64,000 nucleotides of DNA, taken from assembly GCA_035048815.1 (NCBI GenBank), contig JAUCBN010000012.1:8661001-8725000 (forward strand), in the 5' to 3' direction. The DNA comes from Abelmoschus esculentus (lineage: Eukaryota; Streptophyta; Magnoliopsida; Malvales; Malvaceae). Position 1 is the first letter of the stretch. Each line of letters opens with the position of its first letter. A model generated the notes under the pieces. It was not told the DNA's origin. It ran no database searches and was given only the letters and a program-made list of their open reading frames with translations. This document shows, one piece after another, positions 23,571 to 36,639 of the stretch. The position numbers and the translations under genes were made by a program.

Positions 23571-24937
23571 AAAAGATTGTCAATCCTTAAATTTAGAAAA
23601 TCAAAAATATTATTCAAAGGTATGAAGTAACGATTCTCACAATAGGGATTGAATCGTCACGAACTTTTGGCTAAATAAAATTTTATCTAAGCAAGATTAA
23701 AATTATGCTTAGTATTTTATTGAAAAGAAAAGAAAAACTAAAAGAAAAAAATATATAACTCAAGGAAATGTAAAAATGAAGTAGGATAAATCTCAAAGAT
23801 AGTAAATTTAATATATATATATATATAAATAAAAATCTTAAAGATAATTAAAAAAATAAATATTCAAATTTTAAATTTAAATTCTTAAGATAATTTCGTC
23901 CGTCTTTTTAAAAGATGCTTACTGGATTGTTTTCTAGAAGTTACTGACTGGACGATCTAAATCTGTCAGATTAAAAAACATCGTGCTCTATGTCGTGTCT
24001 ATGACTTCAACCTTGATGGAAAAAAATACAAAATTCAATATTTATTATTGGTTTTGAAAAATAAATTCATACACTGAAAATGATTAAAACAGAACCAAAT
24101 CAATAATATCAAATCGACAACAAAAAATAATCATCAACAAAATATGTATAAATTCAAGCACTTGTCAAATAGAGTTCTCTGATATATATATCACTCTTTA
24201 ATGATGTTAATATGGCTTGATGGTGTCCTTTGTTTGGTATAATTTTATTAATCATTTCGTACTTACTTTTTAAATAAAAATTTAATTTATATTTTACCAA
24301 AAAGTGTCTCGAAATTCATAAATCGTATAAATTTTTTTAATTTTTCTTTTATTTTTTTTATCATTAAATATAACTCGTTTATCAATATAATAATTTCTTA
24401 ACACAAATGAAAATTTTTGATGTTTGAATTTTTTTAAATTATTTCATTCATTAATAAATAAATATCGTCAAAAATTAAAAAAAAAAGTAAAATTTAAACT
24501 TGCGCTCAAATTGAACAAAAATCCTTTATTTTTTTTATGATATTTTTGTGTCTCCTACTAAAATTTTTCAAAAGATAAATTTTAAATCTTAACCCTAATT
24601 TTCTATATCCTAAACCTTAAAAAATATATCTTATATTTAATCTTCTAAACCTTAATTACAACCTTAATTTTAAACTTTAAATCTTACAGAAGTGGATGTA
24701 TAGGAAATTAAATTACCCCTAATGTTCTTGTTCAACATTGGGTCCACACGCATTGACTATGTAAATATAATCCTTATCCTCCATCCCAGTTGATTTTCAG
24801 ATAAAAGGAACTGAAGGGTCCACACGCACTGGGATGACCCTGTCCCTGTCCCCTCTCCAGTCAATAAGAAGGTGAAATTTATGATATGAAGGGATCGGAT
24901 CAGATCAGAATTTCAACTACACAATACATTCTCTTTC
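23571..24937. other. Intergenic and TNL1 upstream region
   Basis: AT-rich. From about 24235 to 24760 the sequence matches the upstream DNA of TNL2, which is split between 43175-43245 and 61947-62197. No clear TATA box was chosen for TNL1. Confidence 0.5.
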
Positions 24938-27900
24938 ATGGCGTCTTCTTCTTCTCCTTCTCATCAAACTGACACATGTCTTAACTTCATCACTTGTCTA
25001 TCCAGAGCTTTCATAAACACCATAATCAGACTCTTCTCCCCTGAAGAAAAGCTGCAGGAAGAAGGGGAACAACTTCCCGAATCAAATGCTTCGTCTTCCT
25101 CCTCTGCTCAAGTAAAGCATCAAGTGTTCTTGAGCTTCAGAGGCGAAGACACACGACAAAATTTCACCTCTCATCTTCTAAAAGCTTTGAAAGACACAGG
25201 GATGACTGTCTTCTTCGATGATGAGGCACTGAAAAAAGGGGAACTACTTTCACCAGCACTTTCTCAAGGAATCGCTGACTCAAGACTCTCCATCATCGTT
25301 TTATCTTCAGACTATGCTTCTTCAAAATCATGCTTGGCGGAACTATCCGACATCATGGACCGCAGGAGAAGTCATGGACTCATTGTCCTTCCCATCTTTT
25401 ACCATGTTGATCCCTCTGATGTGCGACATCTTGGTGGTAGTTTCAGAAAGTCTTTTGAAGGCCATGAATCAAAAAGGCTGTCTCAACTACAACGATGGAA
25501 AACTGCCTTTGCTAAAGTCGGAGAATTAAAAGGATGGCATATTGAAGGAGGTAAATTCGACAGGTAAGTACCTATACACACTTATATTTTATCTCCTCAA
25601 GTCTGTCATGTCTTTCTATTCACTGTCAATTTTGTTTACATTATTTTCCAGACCTGATACTCTGTACATTGAAGATGTGGTTGAATATGTTATAAGAAAG
25701 TTAGATAGTGAGTCTAGAAGTGTTTCTGAAGAGCTGGTTGGGATAGATGATCAGAAAAAGGTGATTTTGGGGCTGATTCAGCAAGAAGAGATTCGTGTCA
25801 TAGGACTTTGGGGAATGGGTGGAATAGGCAAAACCACCCTTGCTGAGGCTGTTTATGGTGAAATCTCTCCAAACTTTCAAACTCATTACTTTCTTCACAA
25901 TGTTAGAGAGGAAATAAAAAACAAAGGAATGAAATCTGTAAGAAATGATCTTCTTTCCAAACTGCTAAATTCCAAAATTGAAATAGACACCCCCACAATA
26001 GTATCCAGTGTTATCAAAGAAAGGCTCAAGAACATGAGAGTAGTTGTTGTTTTCGACGACGTTGATGACTCGGAACAAATAGATTTGATGGGAGTTAAAC
26101 ATTTTGGTGATGGAAGTAGAATCATTCTGACGTCTAGAAATAGACAAGTGCTTAAGAATGGCGGAGCGAATGACAAAATACACGACGTAAAGACGTTAAA
26201 TGAGGGTGACTCTCTTCAACTTTTTTCTACTTTTGCATTTAAGCAGTTGCATCCTGCTGCTGAATTCCAAGATCTATCCTTTAAGTTTTTACACTATGCT
26301 GATGGCAGTCCACTTGCTCTAAAAGTTTTGGGTTCTAAACTATATAAAAAGTCCAAGGAAGAGTGGGAAAGCGAGGTGGATAAACTAAAGTTGTATTCTG
26401 AACCAAGAATTTCACAGATTTTGAAGAGTAGCTTTGATGGGCTGAACAAGCTAGAGCAGAGTATATTTCTTGATATAGCATGCCTGTTTAAGGGGGAAAA
26501 AAAGGATGAAACATCAATAATTCTAAGTGGCATGTATGTGGGTGCAATGAGTGCAATAAGCAACTTACTCGACAGAAGCCTAATTGATATCACAGCTTAT
26601 GGAAAAATTTCTATGCATGATATGCTTAAAGAGATGGGGAAGGAAATTATTTTCCAAGAATCTAAGTACCCTGGAGAACGCAGTAGGTTATGGATTCCTA
26701 AAGACGTGTGTCAAGTGCTCAAATATGATAAAGTAAGTGTTATTTGTGTTCATATTTTTCTACTCTTTCAGATGGTTTATTAAGATGTGGTCATGTGCTT
26801 ATTTCTCTAATGCTGGAATTCCCATAAATTTTGTACGCTAATATTTTGATAAACTGTTTTTTGTATGTCAGGGGACTGAACTAATTGAAGGAATGAAGTT
26901 AGATCTGTCTGAAATTGATGAGCTTCAGCTCTGTCCTTCTGTCTTTAAGAATATGATTAATCTTACATATATCCACTTCTATAGTTCTTCATTTTTCTGG
27001 GAGGAAAAGAATCGGAAACTACATGCAAATGGAGTTGATACTGTATATCTTCCAAGTGAACTGAGGTGTCTTTGGTGGGTCTATTACCCCTTCAAGTCTT
27101 TATCATCAAGTTTTAATCCAAAGAATCTTGTCGTGTTGAGATTACGTTGTGGCAACATGGAACAACTTTGGAATGAAGATGATCATCTGGTATATGCTCT
27201 CATACTTTCTTCTTTCAAGGTTTATTTTCTTCAAGAAAAAAATAAAAAGATTTTTCAAAAAAAACATAAAACATTTTATCTTATTTCTTCTAAAGAAGAA
27301 AATTTGTTTGGTGAATTTGCACACACGAAACATCAAATCTAAATAGATATTACTTACGAGTAATATAATTATTTTATATATTGTTTTTACAGTATCTTGT
27401 TAATTTAATGGTGATGGGACGTTTCCGATAGCAAGAATTTAAGGAAGATTCTTTGAAACCCTTGAACTCTATGGGTGCAAGAGTTTAAGGAAGATCCCTA
27501 ATCTATTAGGAGCCATCAACCTCAAAAGCATTGACTGCTCAAACTGTGAAAGTTTGGTTGAATTTTCTTGCCTCACCTATTTGGCATCCCTTGAAACCCT
27601 TGAACTCTATGGGTGCAAGAGTTTAAGGAAGATCCCTAATCTATTAGGAGCCATCAACCTCAAAAGCATTGACTGCTCACACTGTGCAAGTTTGGTTGAA
27701 TTTTCTTGCCTCACCCATTTGATATCTCTTGAAACCCTTAAACTTTTAAAATACACGAGTTTAAGGAAGATTCTTGAACTGTTAGGAGCCATCAATCTCA
27801 AAATCCTTGATTGTACGGACTGTGAAAGTTTGGTTGAACTTCCTTGCCTCAATCACTTGGCATCTCTTGAAACCCTTGAACTTCTTCGGTGCAAAAATTT

Positions 27901-28714
27901 AAGGAAGATCCCTGATCTGTTAGGAGCCATCAACCTCAAAAGGCTTGACTGTAGTGGGTGTGAAAGTTTGGTTGAACTACCCTGCCTTAGCCATTTGACG
28001 TTTCTTGAAGATCTTGTTTTTGAAGAGCTTCCACCATATCTGTGCTACTCGGAAGCAAAAGGCTGCACATCATCACAAAGAGTACAGTTCACAAATCATA
28101 ATTTATATCACTCCGATTCTTTTGATCGTGGTGATGTTTGGTTGTCATTCCTGAATTGCTTTGGGTTGAATCAAGATTCAATTAAAAACATCGAGGCGAA
28201 TGCCATGCTTCGTATTCATTCCCTAGCACAGGGTCGATTGATTTGCTGTTTTCCCGGAAACCAGATTTCAGAAAATGTGTTTGAGCATCAAATCATGAAT
28301 TCTTCCGTAAAATTGAAGATATCCCCAAATGGGAGTAGTTGGAGCAGACTGTTGGCATTTGCTATCTGTCTTGTGCCTGAATTCACTCACTACTGTGACC
28401 TCTATAATCTTGAAGTTAATTGTAATTGCCGACTGATAGCTGCCGATGGTGAGGACTTCAAAAGTGTGTGCATATTTTCAAAATTTGAAGTTATCTGCGA
28501 AGGTGATCACGTCTTCGTTTTGTTTGATAAGGATTTGATTATAAAAAACAATGATTATGAGGAGGCATCATTTGATTTCAACATCAAAAGGCGTGGTCTA
28601 GCAGATTCTATCAGGGTGAAGAAATGTGGAGTTCATGTGTTTTATGTGGATGTGGAGAGCTTAGTAGTAAATAGCGGCCTGAAGCGCTGGGAAGCGAGAG
28701 GCGTCGAGATTTAA
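24938..28714 (+). CDS. TIR-NB-LRR immune receptor (TNL1), final exon boundary doubtful
   Basis: Proposed exons: 24938-25563, 25652-26732, 26872-27189 and, less surely, 27482-28714, giving about 1085 residues. Residues 1-60 are a Ser-rich extension, then a TIR domain (HQVFLSFRGEDTR..., catalytic-type Glu in SSKSCLAEL). The NB-ARC has the P-loop GMGGIGKTT (about 263), kinase-2 VVVVFDDVDD, GSRIILTSRN, GSPLALKVLG and the MHD motif SMHDML. Exon 3 opens the LRRs; the last exon has four near-identical 46-residue LRR units (138 bp each) and a C-JID domain (FLNCFGLNQ, ICCFPGNQIS). TNLs detect pathogen effectors and make NAD-derived signals through the TIR. The natural acceptor at 27392 leads to a stop at 27429 because of an extra base relative to TNL2 and a lost LRR segment. 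Use of AG at 27480-27481 restores frame. If that site is not used, TNL1 is a pseudogene. Confidence 0.75.
27483..28010 (+). repeat. 138-bp tandem LRR units in TNL1 (about four copies)
   Basis: The phrase GTTTAAGGAAGAT (or AATTTAAGGAAGAT) recurs at 27483, 27621, 27759 and 27897, exactly 138 bp apart. Each unit encodes 46 residues with the skeleton SLETLEL-GC--LRKIP-LLGAINLK, equal to two leucine-rich repeats. The same unit makes up the TNL2 array at 63130-64000. Confidence 0.9.
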
Positions 28715-28803
28715 TGGACAAAAATCCCTTCATTTAATTTTATCTCGTTAATTGTTGAGAGTCTTTTTAAAAAGCATGTGGACTTTGTACGTAATTTATT
28801 TTT

Positions 28804-29598
28804 GGCATAAAGATAATTTTGACCCTTAACGTTTATAATTTTTATTATTTTAGCCCTTATATTTTTTTGGAATAAATTTAGCTCTAAATCTATATCTTTT
28901 TGACAATTATCTCATTTTTTAACCATCATGATAACTGAACCGTTAAAAATTTAATAATGATGACTTGTCATATATATGTGATAATATATTTTAAATGACT
29001 TAACATCTAGTATATCAAATGCATACACGCGGAATATAGTTTTATTTTAATATAAAACAATTAAAATTCAAATGAAATATTAAAAATTAAATAAATTTAA
29101 AACAATAGGCTATTAAACATTCTCAACCCTAATTATAGTATAATCAAAATTTTATAAAAAAAAGTATGAATTGGATTTTGATAGTAATCAATTGGATTTT
29201 TATTATTTTAGTTTAAGATTTAAGTATTTTAATGTTTAATCTAAATTGAAGGTTTACGGATCTTTTAGTTTAGTTAGGATTAAGAATATTTAGTAAAATT
29301 TTATTTTGAAATTAATTAATTTTTAATATTTTATTTAAATTTTAATTGTTTTATATTTTATATTAGAATAAAATTATATTTTATATATATGTATATATTT
29401 AATAGGTTAGATTCTATGTCATTTAAAATATATTATCACATATATATAACATATCATCATTATTAAATTTTTAACGGTTCAATTATCATGATAGTTAAAA
29501 AATAAAATATTTGTTAAAAAGACATAAGTTAAGGGCTAAATTTATATAAAAAAAAACCAAAATGATAAAACGTTAAGGATAAAAATTATCTTTATGCC
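28804..29598. mobile_element. Mutator-like fold-back MITE, full copy
   Basis: Left arm starts GGCATAAAGATAATTTTGAC at 28804 and the right arm ends with its complement ...TTATCTTTATGCC at 29598. The arms run about 350 bp each with the same landmarks ('cccttaac', 'accgttaaaaattt', 'ctcaaccctaa') in mirror order. It lies 90 bp after the TNL1 stop codon. The flanking 9-mers are only partly alike (TTTATTTTT and CTAATTTTT). Confidence 0.7.
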
Positions 29599-31072
29599 CT
29601 AATTTTTCAATGTTATCTTGTGTACTTCCTCTATACTTTGTTTGCTGTCCGGTAACTTTATAACCAATTTAAAAAGAGAAAGGTAAGCAAATGGAAAATA
29701 AAAAGAAATTTTGATGCCACACCATTGAATGTTATCCTTACGGATAGGGTTTCATTTCTAACTTGGGGTTTATAATTTGTGCTAGCTGGATATTTAATTT
29801 TTACTTTAGGTCAGGTCGTGACAATTTTAGATTGATCTAAGTCTCATTCTATAATTATTCTTTCGAACAGTTTTAGCTAATTAAAATAAATGATAAAAAT
29901 ACTCTTATTTATAAATTGATAAATCAAAAAATTTAAATTACCTCTTTAACTATGATATCTTTTTCACATTCATCTTAAATTAAAATAGTAATTTTATTTT
30001 ATTTAAAACAAATTAAAATTATTTTTTTAATCTTAAATTTTGTTGTTCTATTATAATTATAATAATAATTATTAATAATTTTATTATTCAAATACTCATT
30101 CTAGATTAACAAGTTAATTTTTTGGTGTGTCAATTTGTTTTAGGGTACTGTTTGGTACTAATTTGGTGTGTTAATTTTATTATTTTATTTCACGTATAAA
30201 AATTCAAATGATGAATTTGGTTGTTTTATTATACATTTTGTTTAATTTGATACATAAGTACAAATTTAGATAGAAATATTTTTATCTTTTTTATATATAT
30301 AATGTAATTATAATATATTTATGTACAAAATATGTTATATAATTAAAATATAATTTTTAGAAAAAAATGATGCCTCGTTTACGAAAGGCGAGCGCCTTCG
30401 TCTCTCGACTTGAGCCTCGGCTCTATGGACCTTTTGCGCCTCGGAGCACATCGTGCCTTTTAAAACCAAGTATTAGTCAATACTAAGACACATGGACAAA
30501 GCAAGGATATGGATATAAGAACCAATACAATAACTAGAAATGACAAACTTTTAAAATTATAGGGTATAAGTACAACAAAAATATATCATATAAAATAAAT
30601 TTTAAAATTTGAAATAGATGAAAAAAAAAACTATTAATAAAATCTATGCTTTATAAAAAATTAAAAAAAATAAAATTCATAAAAAATATAATATTAAAGT
30701 ATCAAATCTTTGTCGAGTTTTTTAGATGGTTTTGATTCTATGGAATTAAACCATCGTTTTGTATCTCCACTATGCTTTGTCCGGTTTAACACCTCCGAAA
30801 ATGCTCAAAATGCACGAAATCAATTTTATGTATATTATAGATAATATCTAGTCGTTTATTATATATTCTTGTTTAAGACTTTATTTTTATTCGATATTGA
30901 CGTGTTTAAAAAAAATATCCAACATTTAGTACTGTATGTAGAGATTAGGAAGGTAAATTTTTTTTAGATCCTTTGGTAATTGATGGTAAGTAATATGTTT
31001 ATCTTTATTTGTTTTTTATTCTATTGTATTTATTTAAATAATTTGAATATTTATGAAAGATTTTATTTAGCG
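29599..31072. other. Intergenic AT-rich DNA with repeat debris
   Basis: No gene. At 30363-30470 a GC-rich island ('aggcgagcgccttcg...gcgcctcggagcac') resembles widespread plant repeats of the 'gcgcctcg' type. At 30715-30757 begins outlying similarity to the right arm of the long inverted repeat centred at 32054. Confidence 0.45.
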
Positions 31073-33110
31073 AAATTTTACGAGAGACGAAGATGTAAAT
31101 ATTATTTTTTTTAATAATCTTATTTATTTATATCTAATATTTATATTTTTATTATAATGTTAATATCTTAATTATTTTTTAAGATAATCGTTGTTACTTT
31201 TACGGTGAAGAACAATACAATGATGCTATAGCATTAAACAACAATCAAATCGTACGTACAAGTTTTCTTGTATGTCATTGTAGACAAAGGGTTCTTTAAT
31301 TGTATGATTACTTACTATCTAATTCTGTTGAAGATGTGGTGTCATTTAGATCTCGTGTTTGTTACAAGGGTGAATGATTGATTACAATAGATATGTTTGT
31401 CAATCTATAATTAGTTTTTTATGCAAAAGATGCAAAAATGATATGTTTTGATTGATCCACATATAGAAATTAGTATATTTTTATTAAGAAAGATCTAACA
31501 TAGTTTATTAAATAAACGTTCAGAATTTGAAGTAATTTTGTAGTTTACCTTAATTACACCAGTTTGTTTACCTACAACACAATAATTTGTTTGTATTTGA
31601 TAATAGAGCGAAAAGTTAAAGTATTACTGGTTTTCGATCCACAAGAAAAAAGTGATGTTAAAAATTTAAAATGGTTCATCAGATATGTCATATATTTGTC
31701 ATTTGATATAGAATATGATCACATCAGGCTTGTTGGAGAATACATACTATCAGTTGATCTTGATTCTTACCTCCTTTTTCTGAATGAGACAAACTTGTAA
31801 GTTGAATATAAGTTACTAATATGTTATTTTATTTTTTGTGATTACATAATTAATTTATATTTTTTTCTCTTGGTAGACGAGTCACGTGTTCTAAGATGTT
31901 ACTAGTTCATCCTTTTACGTGGATTAATCCGTCAAAAGTTGAAATTCATTATAAAGTTGGATAAAATGATAAAAGAGAATTGAATCGAAAAAAATACATT
32001 CTACGATATTCGTAAAAATGGATTGAAGTTTCATCTCTTGGTTGAAATTATTTTTTTTCGATTTGACCAAGAGATGACGCTTCAAACCATTTTCAAGAAT
32101 ATCATATCATATAAATCTTTCGGTTCAATTCTCTTTTATCATTTCATCCAATCTTATAATAAATTTTGACATTTTACGATTAATCCACGTAAAAGGATAA
32201 ACTTATAACATCTTAAAATCCATTATTCGTCTATCAAAAGAAAGCAAAAAGATACAAATTAATTAAGCATATAATCATAAAAATTAATAATATACTAGTA
32301 ATTAATATTTAACTTATAATTTTGTTTCATGAGAAAAGAGGTAAGAATCAAGATCAGTTGGTAGTGTACGTATTCTTCAACTAGCCTGCGCGGTGATCAT
32401 ATTCGATGTCAAAAGACAAACATATAAATATATTATGAACTGTTTTAAATTTTTAACATCATTTTTCTCTTATGACTAAAAAATCAGTAACATTTAATTT
32501 TTGTACTCTTTTGTCAAATAAAAACAAGTTATTGGTTTGTTAGTAAATAAATTGTTATAGTTAGGGTAAACTATAAAATTACTCAAAATTTTAAATATTT
32601 CTTTAATGATCCATGTTAAATATTTATTAGTAAAAATATATCAGCTTTTCTTTTTCTTGTAAGAAGAATATGTGTATCGATCAAAACATGTCATTCTTGC
32701 ATCTTTCGCATAAAAAAATTAATTATATATTAACATTCATCCATTTTAATCATTTATTCACCCTTATGACAAATACGAAATCTGAATGTTTCAATATCTT
32801 CGACATAATTAAATAATAAACAATCTTGTAATTTAGGAGTCCTTCTTTTACAATAACATACATGAAAACTTGTATGTGTAATTTGAATGTTGTTTAATAC
32901 TATAGACCATTGTATTATTTTTCACCGTAAAAATAACAACAATTGTCCTAAAAAATAATTAAGATATTAATATTATATATAAATATTAAATAATTAAAAT
33001 TATTAAAAAATAATAATTACATCTTATCCTCTCGTAAAATTAACTGTAACATCTCTCTAAATAAAAAGATGATTTAATTCTATAGAATCAAAACCATCTA
33101 TAAAACTTAA
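31073..33110. repeat. Long inverted repeat, arms about 1 kb, 23-nt spacer
   Basis: The left arm (about 31073-32042) and right arm (32066-33050) are complementary in order. At the centre, CATCTCTTGGT (left) faces ACCAAGAGATG (right) across 32043-32065. Further out, 'gaatatgatcac', 'ttgatcttgattcttacctc', 'tttttacggtgaa' and 'ggttttgattctat' all have mirrored partners. The left arm has an extra 300 bp near 30770-31070. A 78-codon frame at 31564-31800 lies in the left arm and has a broken counterpart in the right arm. The peptide is not recognised. Confidence 0.75.
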
Positions 33111-33439
33111 TGTACATTCATAAGTTCTCGTAAACCAGTTACAGAGATGAAACACATCTAAAATAAACATAAGTATATATTTTTAAAATAATAACAAATA
33201 TATAAACAACAAAAATGTTATCTTTAATTTAATATAATCAGTAATCTTCGCGGATGTGATTTATTTTCAGTTTTGGAGTATGCTTGATGTTGGTAATTGA
33301 GCTGTAAAGGATATAGTAGTTGTTGAATATAGTTAATTTTAGCTTCAGCTAGCTGAGTAGTTATACATTATATATAAAGATATTAAATAAAAATAAATTA
33401 AGATTATTAAAAAAATAATACTTACATTTTTTACTGTCG

Positions 33440-34192
33440 TAAAATTTAGGCATAGATATAATTTTAACCCTTGACGTTTATAGTTTTTGTCGTTTTGGTC
33501 CTTATCTTTTTTGGGATAAATTTAGCCCTTAACCTATATCTTTTGACAAATAACTTATTTTTTAACTAACTTGATGATTGGACCGTTAAAAAATTAACGA
33601 TGATATATATATGAAATATAATTTTAAATGACATGGAATGTAACCTATCAAATATAGAGAGAGAATATAATTTTATTCTAATATAAAATATAAAACAATT
33701 AAAATTCAAATAAAATATTAAAAATTAATTAATTCTAAAATAAAAGATTATTAAACATTCTTAACCCTAACTACGATAAATCAAAATCTTATTCTAATTG
33801 TGTTTATATTTTTTTATTAAAATAAGATTTTGATTTTATCGTAGTTAGGGTTAAGAATGTTTAATAATCTTTTATTTTAGAATTAATTAATTTTTAATAT
33901 TTTATTTGAATTTTAATTGTTTTATATTTTATATTAGAATAAAATTATATTCCATATATATATATATATATATTTGATAGATTACATTCTATGTCATTTA
34001 AAATTATATTCTATATATATACATATCATCGTTAAATTTTTAACGGTCCAGTCATCAAGCTAGTTAAAAAATAAGTTATTTGTCAAAAAGATATAGGTTA
34101 AGGGCTAAATTTATCCCAAAAAAAGAATAGGGGTCAAAACGATAAAAACTTTAAAAGTTAGGGGTTAAAATTATCTTTATGCCTAAAATTTA
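33440..34192. mobile_element. Mutator-like fold-back MITE with 9-bp target-site duplication
   Basis: Element 33449-34183 (735 bp) starts GGCATAGATATAATTTTAAC and ends ...AATTATCTTTATGCC. Its two arms of about 345 bp are nearly perfect complements around a short AT-rich centre near 33815. The 9-mer TAAAATTTA flanks both sides (33440-33448, 34184-34192), the duplication size made by Mutator-like transposases. The high arm similarity suggests it is the youngest of the three family members in the window. Confidence 0.8.
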
Positions 34193-34594
34193 TTGTAACA
34201 TCTCGCTCAATAAAATTTATTGAAAATATTTAATTCATTTAAATAAATACAATAGAATAAAAACAAAGAAAACAATATCTCGGTTCAGAAACAATGTTAA
34301 TAGACTCAGAATTGAGGCTCGATGAGTTTAGAATTTTAAGTTCATAAATAATATTATTAAGATCGGTTCAAAGAAGATGAAAGATGCTTTGTATGATGCG
34401 GAAGACTTGCTGGATGATGTCCGCACGGAAGGTGAAATTGAGAATGAATGGCTTGTAAAGATGCTCCTTTATCCATTAGAATAATAGCTGGTACATTATT
34501 TTGTAAAGAAACCGAGAATGAATGGCTTTCTTTCAAAGATCACGAACTTTCTAGAATATCATAAAATGAAAGTAGAATTGAAATTTTATTTATA

Positions 34595-35914
34595 CTTAGG
34601 TTCGTTTGTTTTATTGAAAACTGTTTCTTGAAAATGAATTATGGAAAATGAATTATGAAAAATGAATTACATCTTACAAAAAACAAATTATAGAAATCAT
34701 TTTCAGGTGTTTGGATGAAACTGTGTAAATCATATTTCGTTGTTTGGTAATTTAAAATATATATATATCAAAACTTACTTTTGTGAAACACGCTATAATT
34801 TTTATTAATTTTTATCTTTTATTTTTTATTGAGTTAATAAAATTACATTTTACTATACATTTTATTTTTATAAGTACATCAAGTTAATTGTCTTTATATT
34901 TCAACTTGTATACATTTTATAAGTATAATATCTTTATATTTTATTAATTAGTATTTTAACACTATCTTTATATTTAAATTTGTCAGTCTTAGAGATTAAT
35001 TGATATTATAATTGAGTTTATTTGATGTAATCTTAATACTTTACAGAAAACATATGTTTTTATATCTACATTAAAAATAACAAAGATTCTATATTAATAA
35101 TATATCACATTAAACAATAATATTCTCGAACAACATAATTAGATTTACACCACCTTAAAATAATAATATTGTTCCAAGATTTCAAGTACACAAAATAGTA
35201 CCGAAAAAGCAAACAATAGATTTACACACATCACTAAGATGTCACACAAGACCAAACATAGTCATACCTCAAAAAATACTACTCCAACCAAAATGAAAGT
35301 AAAACAAAAAACATACCTTAAAGGATCTCCAATAGATCAAAACAACTCCACCAAAATACATAAATGATATCACATCATTGTTTAGTTTCTTTGTGTGATA
35401 AATTTTAAGTGAAAAAAAACAAAAGAAATTGATTAGTAACAACAAAAATCTAGAGATCTAAGCAACAAATTATGAAAATACGAAGAAAATAAATTAGGGC
35501 AAGAAATTAAGGATTCTAAAAATAAATATAGAGACTAAAGAAAACAAACGGACATAAAAAATGAACGGACGTTATCTGAGTTATCATCGTTGTCGCTGTT
35601 ATCGTCACTATTTAAGAGAGATATTATTGCAGTACCGACAAAGAAGAGAAGCAACCGACAGGAGAGAGATTGTTTTAAATTGAAGAGTACAAAGAAGGGA
35701 TGCTGATAGTGAAAAAATCTTTTGAGTTGAAAAGAGTAATTTAACTTACAAAAAATGAATGGGTAAAACAAATTACAAAGATTGTAAAAGAAAAATATTG
35801 ACTCATTAATTTAAATTTCGTTGATCAAAAAATTTTACGAGAATTAAATACCGTAAAATAGGTAAAATAAATTTCAGAATCATTTTTACACCTGAACTAA
35901 CAGACCCTTAGGTT
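34595..35914. mobile_element. hAT-type element in the CNL pseudogene, 8-bp TSD
   Basis: The insert 34603-35906 (1304 bp) is flanked by the perfect 8-mer CTTAGGTT at 34595-34602 and 35907-35914. Removing it and one repeat joins the host reading into the expected ...RLSYDHLPSH segment of the CNL, which confirms the boundaries. Termini are only loosely inverted (GTTTGTT and, in reverse complement, GTCTGTT, each followed by a GAAAATG/AAAAATG motif). No transposase was recognised, so it is non-autonomous. Confidence 0.7.
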
Positions 35915-36127
35915 AAGTTATGACCATCTTCCATCCCATTTGAAGTATTGCTTTGCTTATTGCAGATTATACCCAAAAGACCATAGCATCTATGTACAAA
36001 AGCTTATTCAATTTTGGATTGCACAAGGTTTTGTACCGCAACCAAATACGAGTTAATCTCTTGAAGAAATTGAATTTGAGTATTTTAATGGTCTAGTTGA
36101 AAGAAGTGTCTTTCAAGAGGTAGAAGA

Positions 36128-36639
36128 AGATGAACTAGGGATGGGCACGGAATCTAGGTTCGACGAGTTCTGATCCGACCCAATTTGAATGGGTTGAATT
36201 TTTTAAAGAAAATTCGAGTTTGGATTTGGGTTGGGTTCGGGTTTAGGGTGGAAAAAATTCAACCCGACCTGATCCGGATTAATAGTGTAATTTTTTTATA
36301 TATATTTTAGGGATATTTGCAATAATGATCCCTCTTTATATATACTTTATACAATTAGGTCACTAAAATTAATTTTATTTATAATTATTTTACTGAAATT
36401 TTATTTTATTTACAAATAGATTCCTAAAATTTATTTTTTTTATAATTAAGTCCCTAAAATTTAAAAAATTTTAATGATTCGGGTCGGATCGGATTTTAAA
36501 GCTTAAAAATCAGGTTGGGTCGAATTTTTTTACTTTGAACTCGGGTCAGGTGACGGGTGAATGATATGTTTTTTCAGATTAGGTGCGAATGGGCTGAAAA
36601 TTTGATTCAACCCGACCCGTGCCCATCTCTAAGATGAAC
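36128..36639. mobile_element. hAT-type MITE in the CNL pseudogene, 8-bp TSD
   Basis: Element 36136-36631 (496 bp) starts TAGGGATGGGCACGG and its other end in reverse complement starts TAGAGATGGGCACGG. The 8-mer AGATGAAC flanks it (36128-36135, 36632-36639). Excision restores a continuous host frame (EEDE followed by HPNITCTMHD). The interior carries many GGGTCGG/GGGTTGG motifs and their complements. Confidence 0.85.

Noticed and set aside
31564..31800. 78-codon frame as a separate gene
   Set aside because: Lies in one arm of the long inverted repeat with a degenerate counterpart in the other arm; treated as part of that repeat.
35535..35771. 78-codon minus-strand frame
   Set aside because: Inside the non-autonomous hAT insert; composition matches the insert and no domain is seen.
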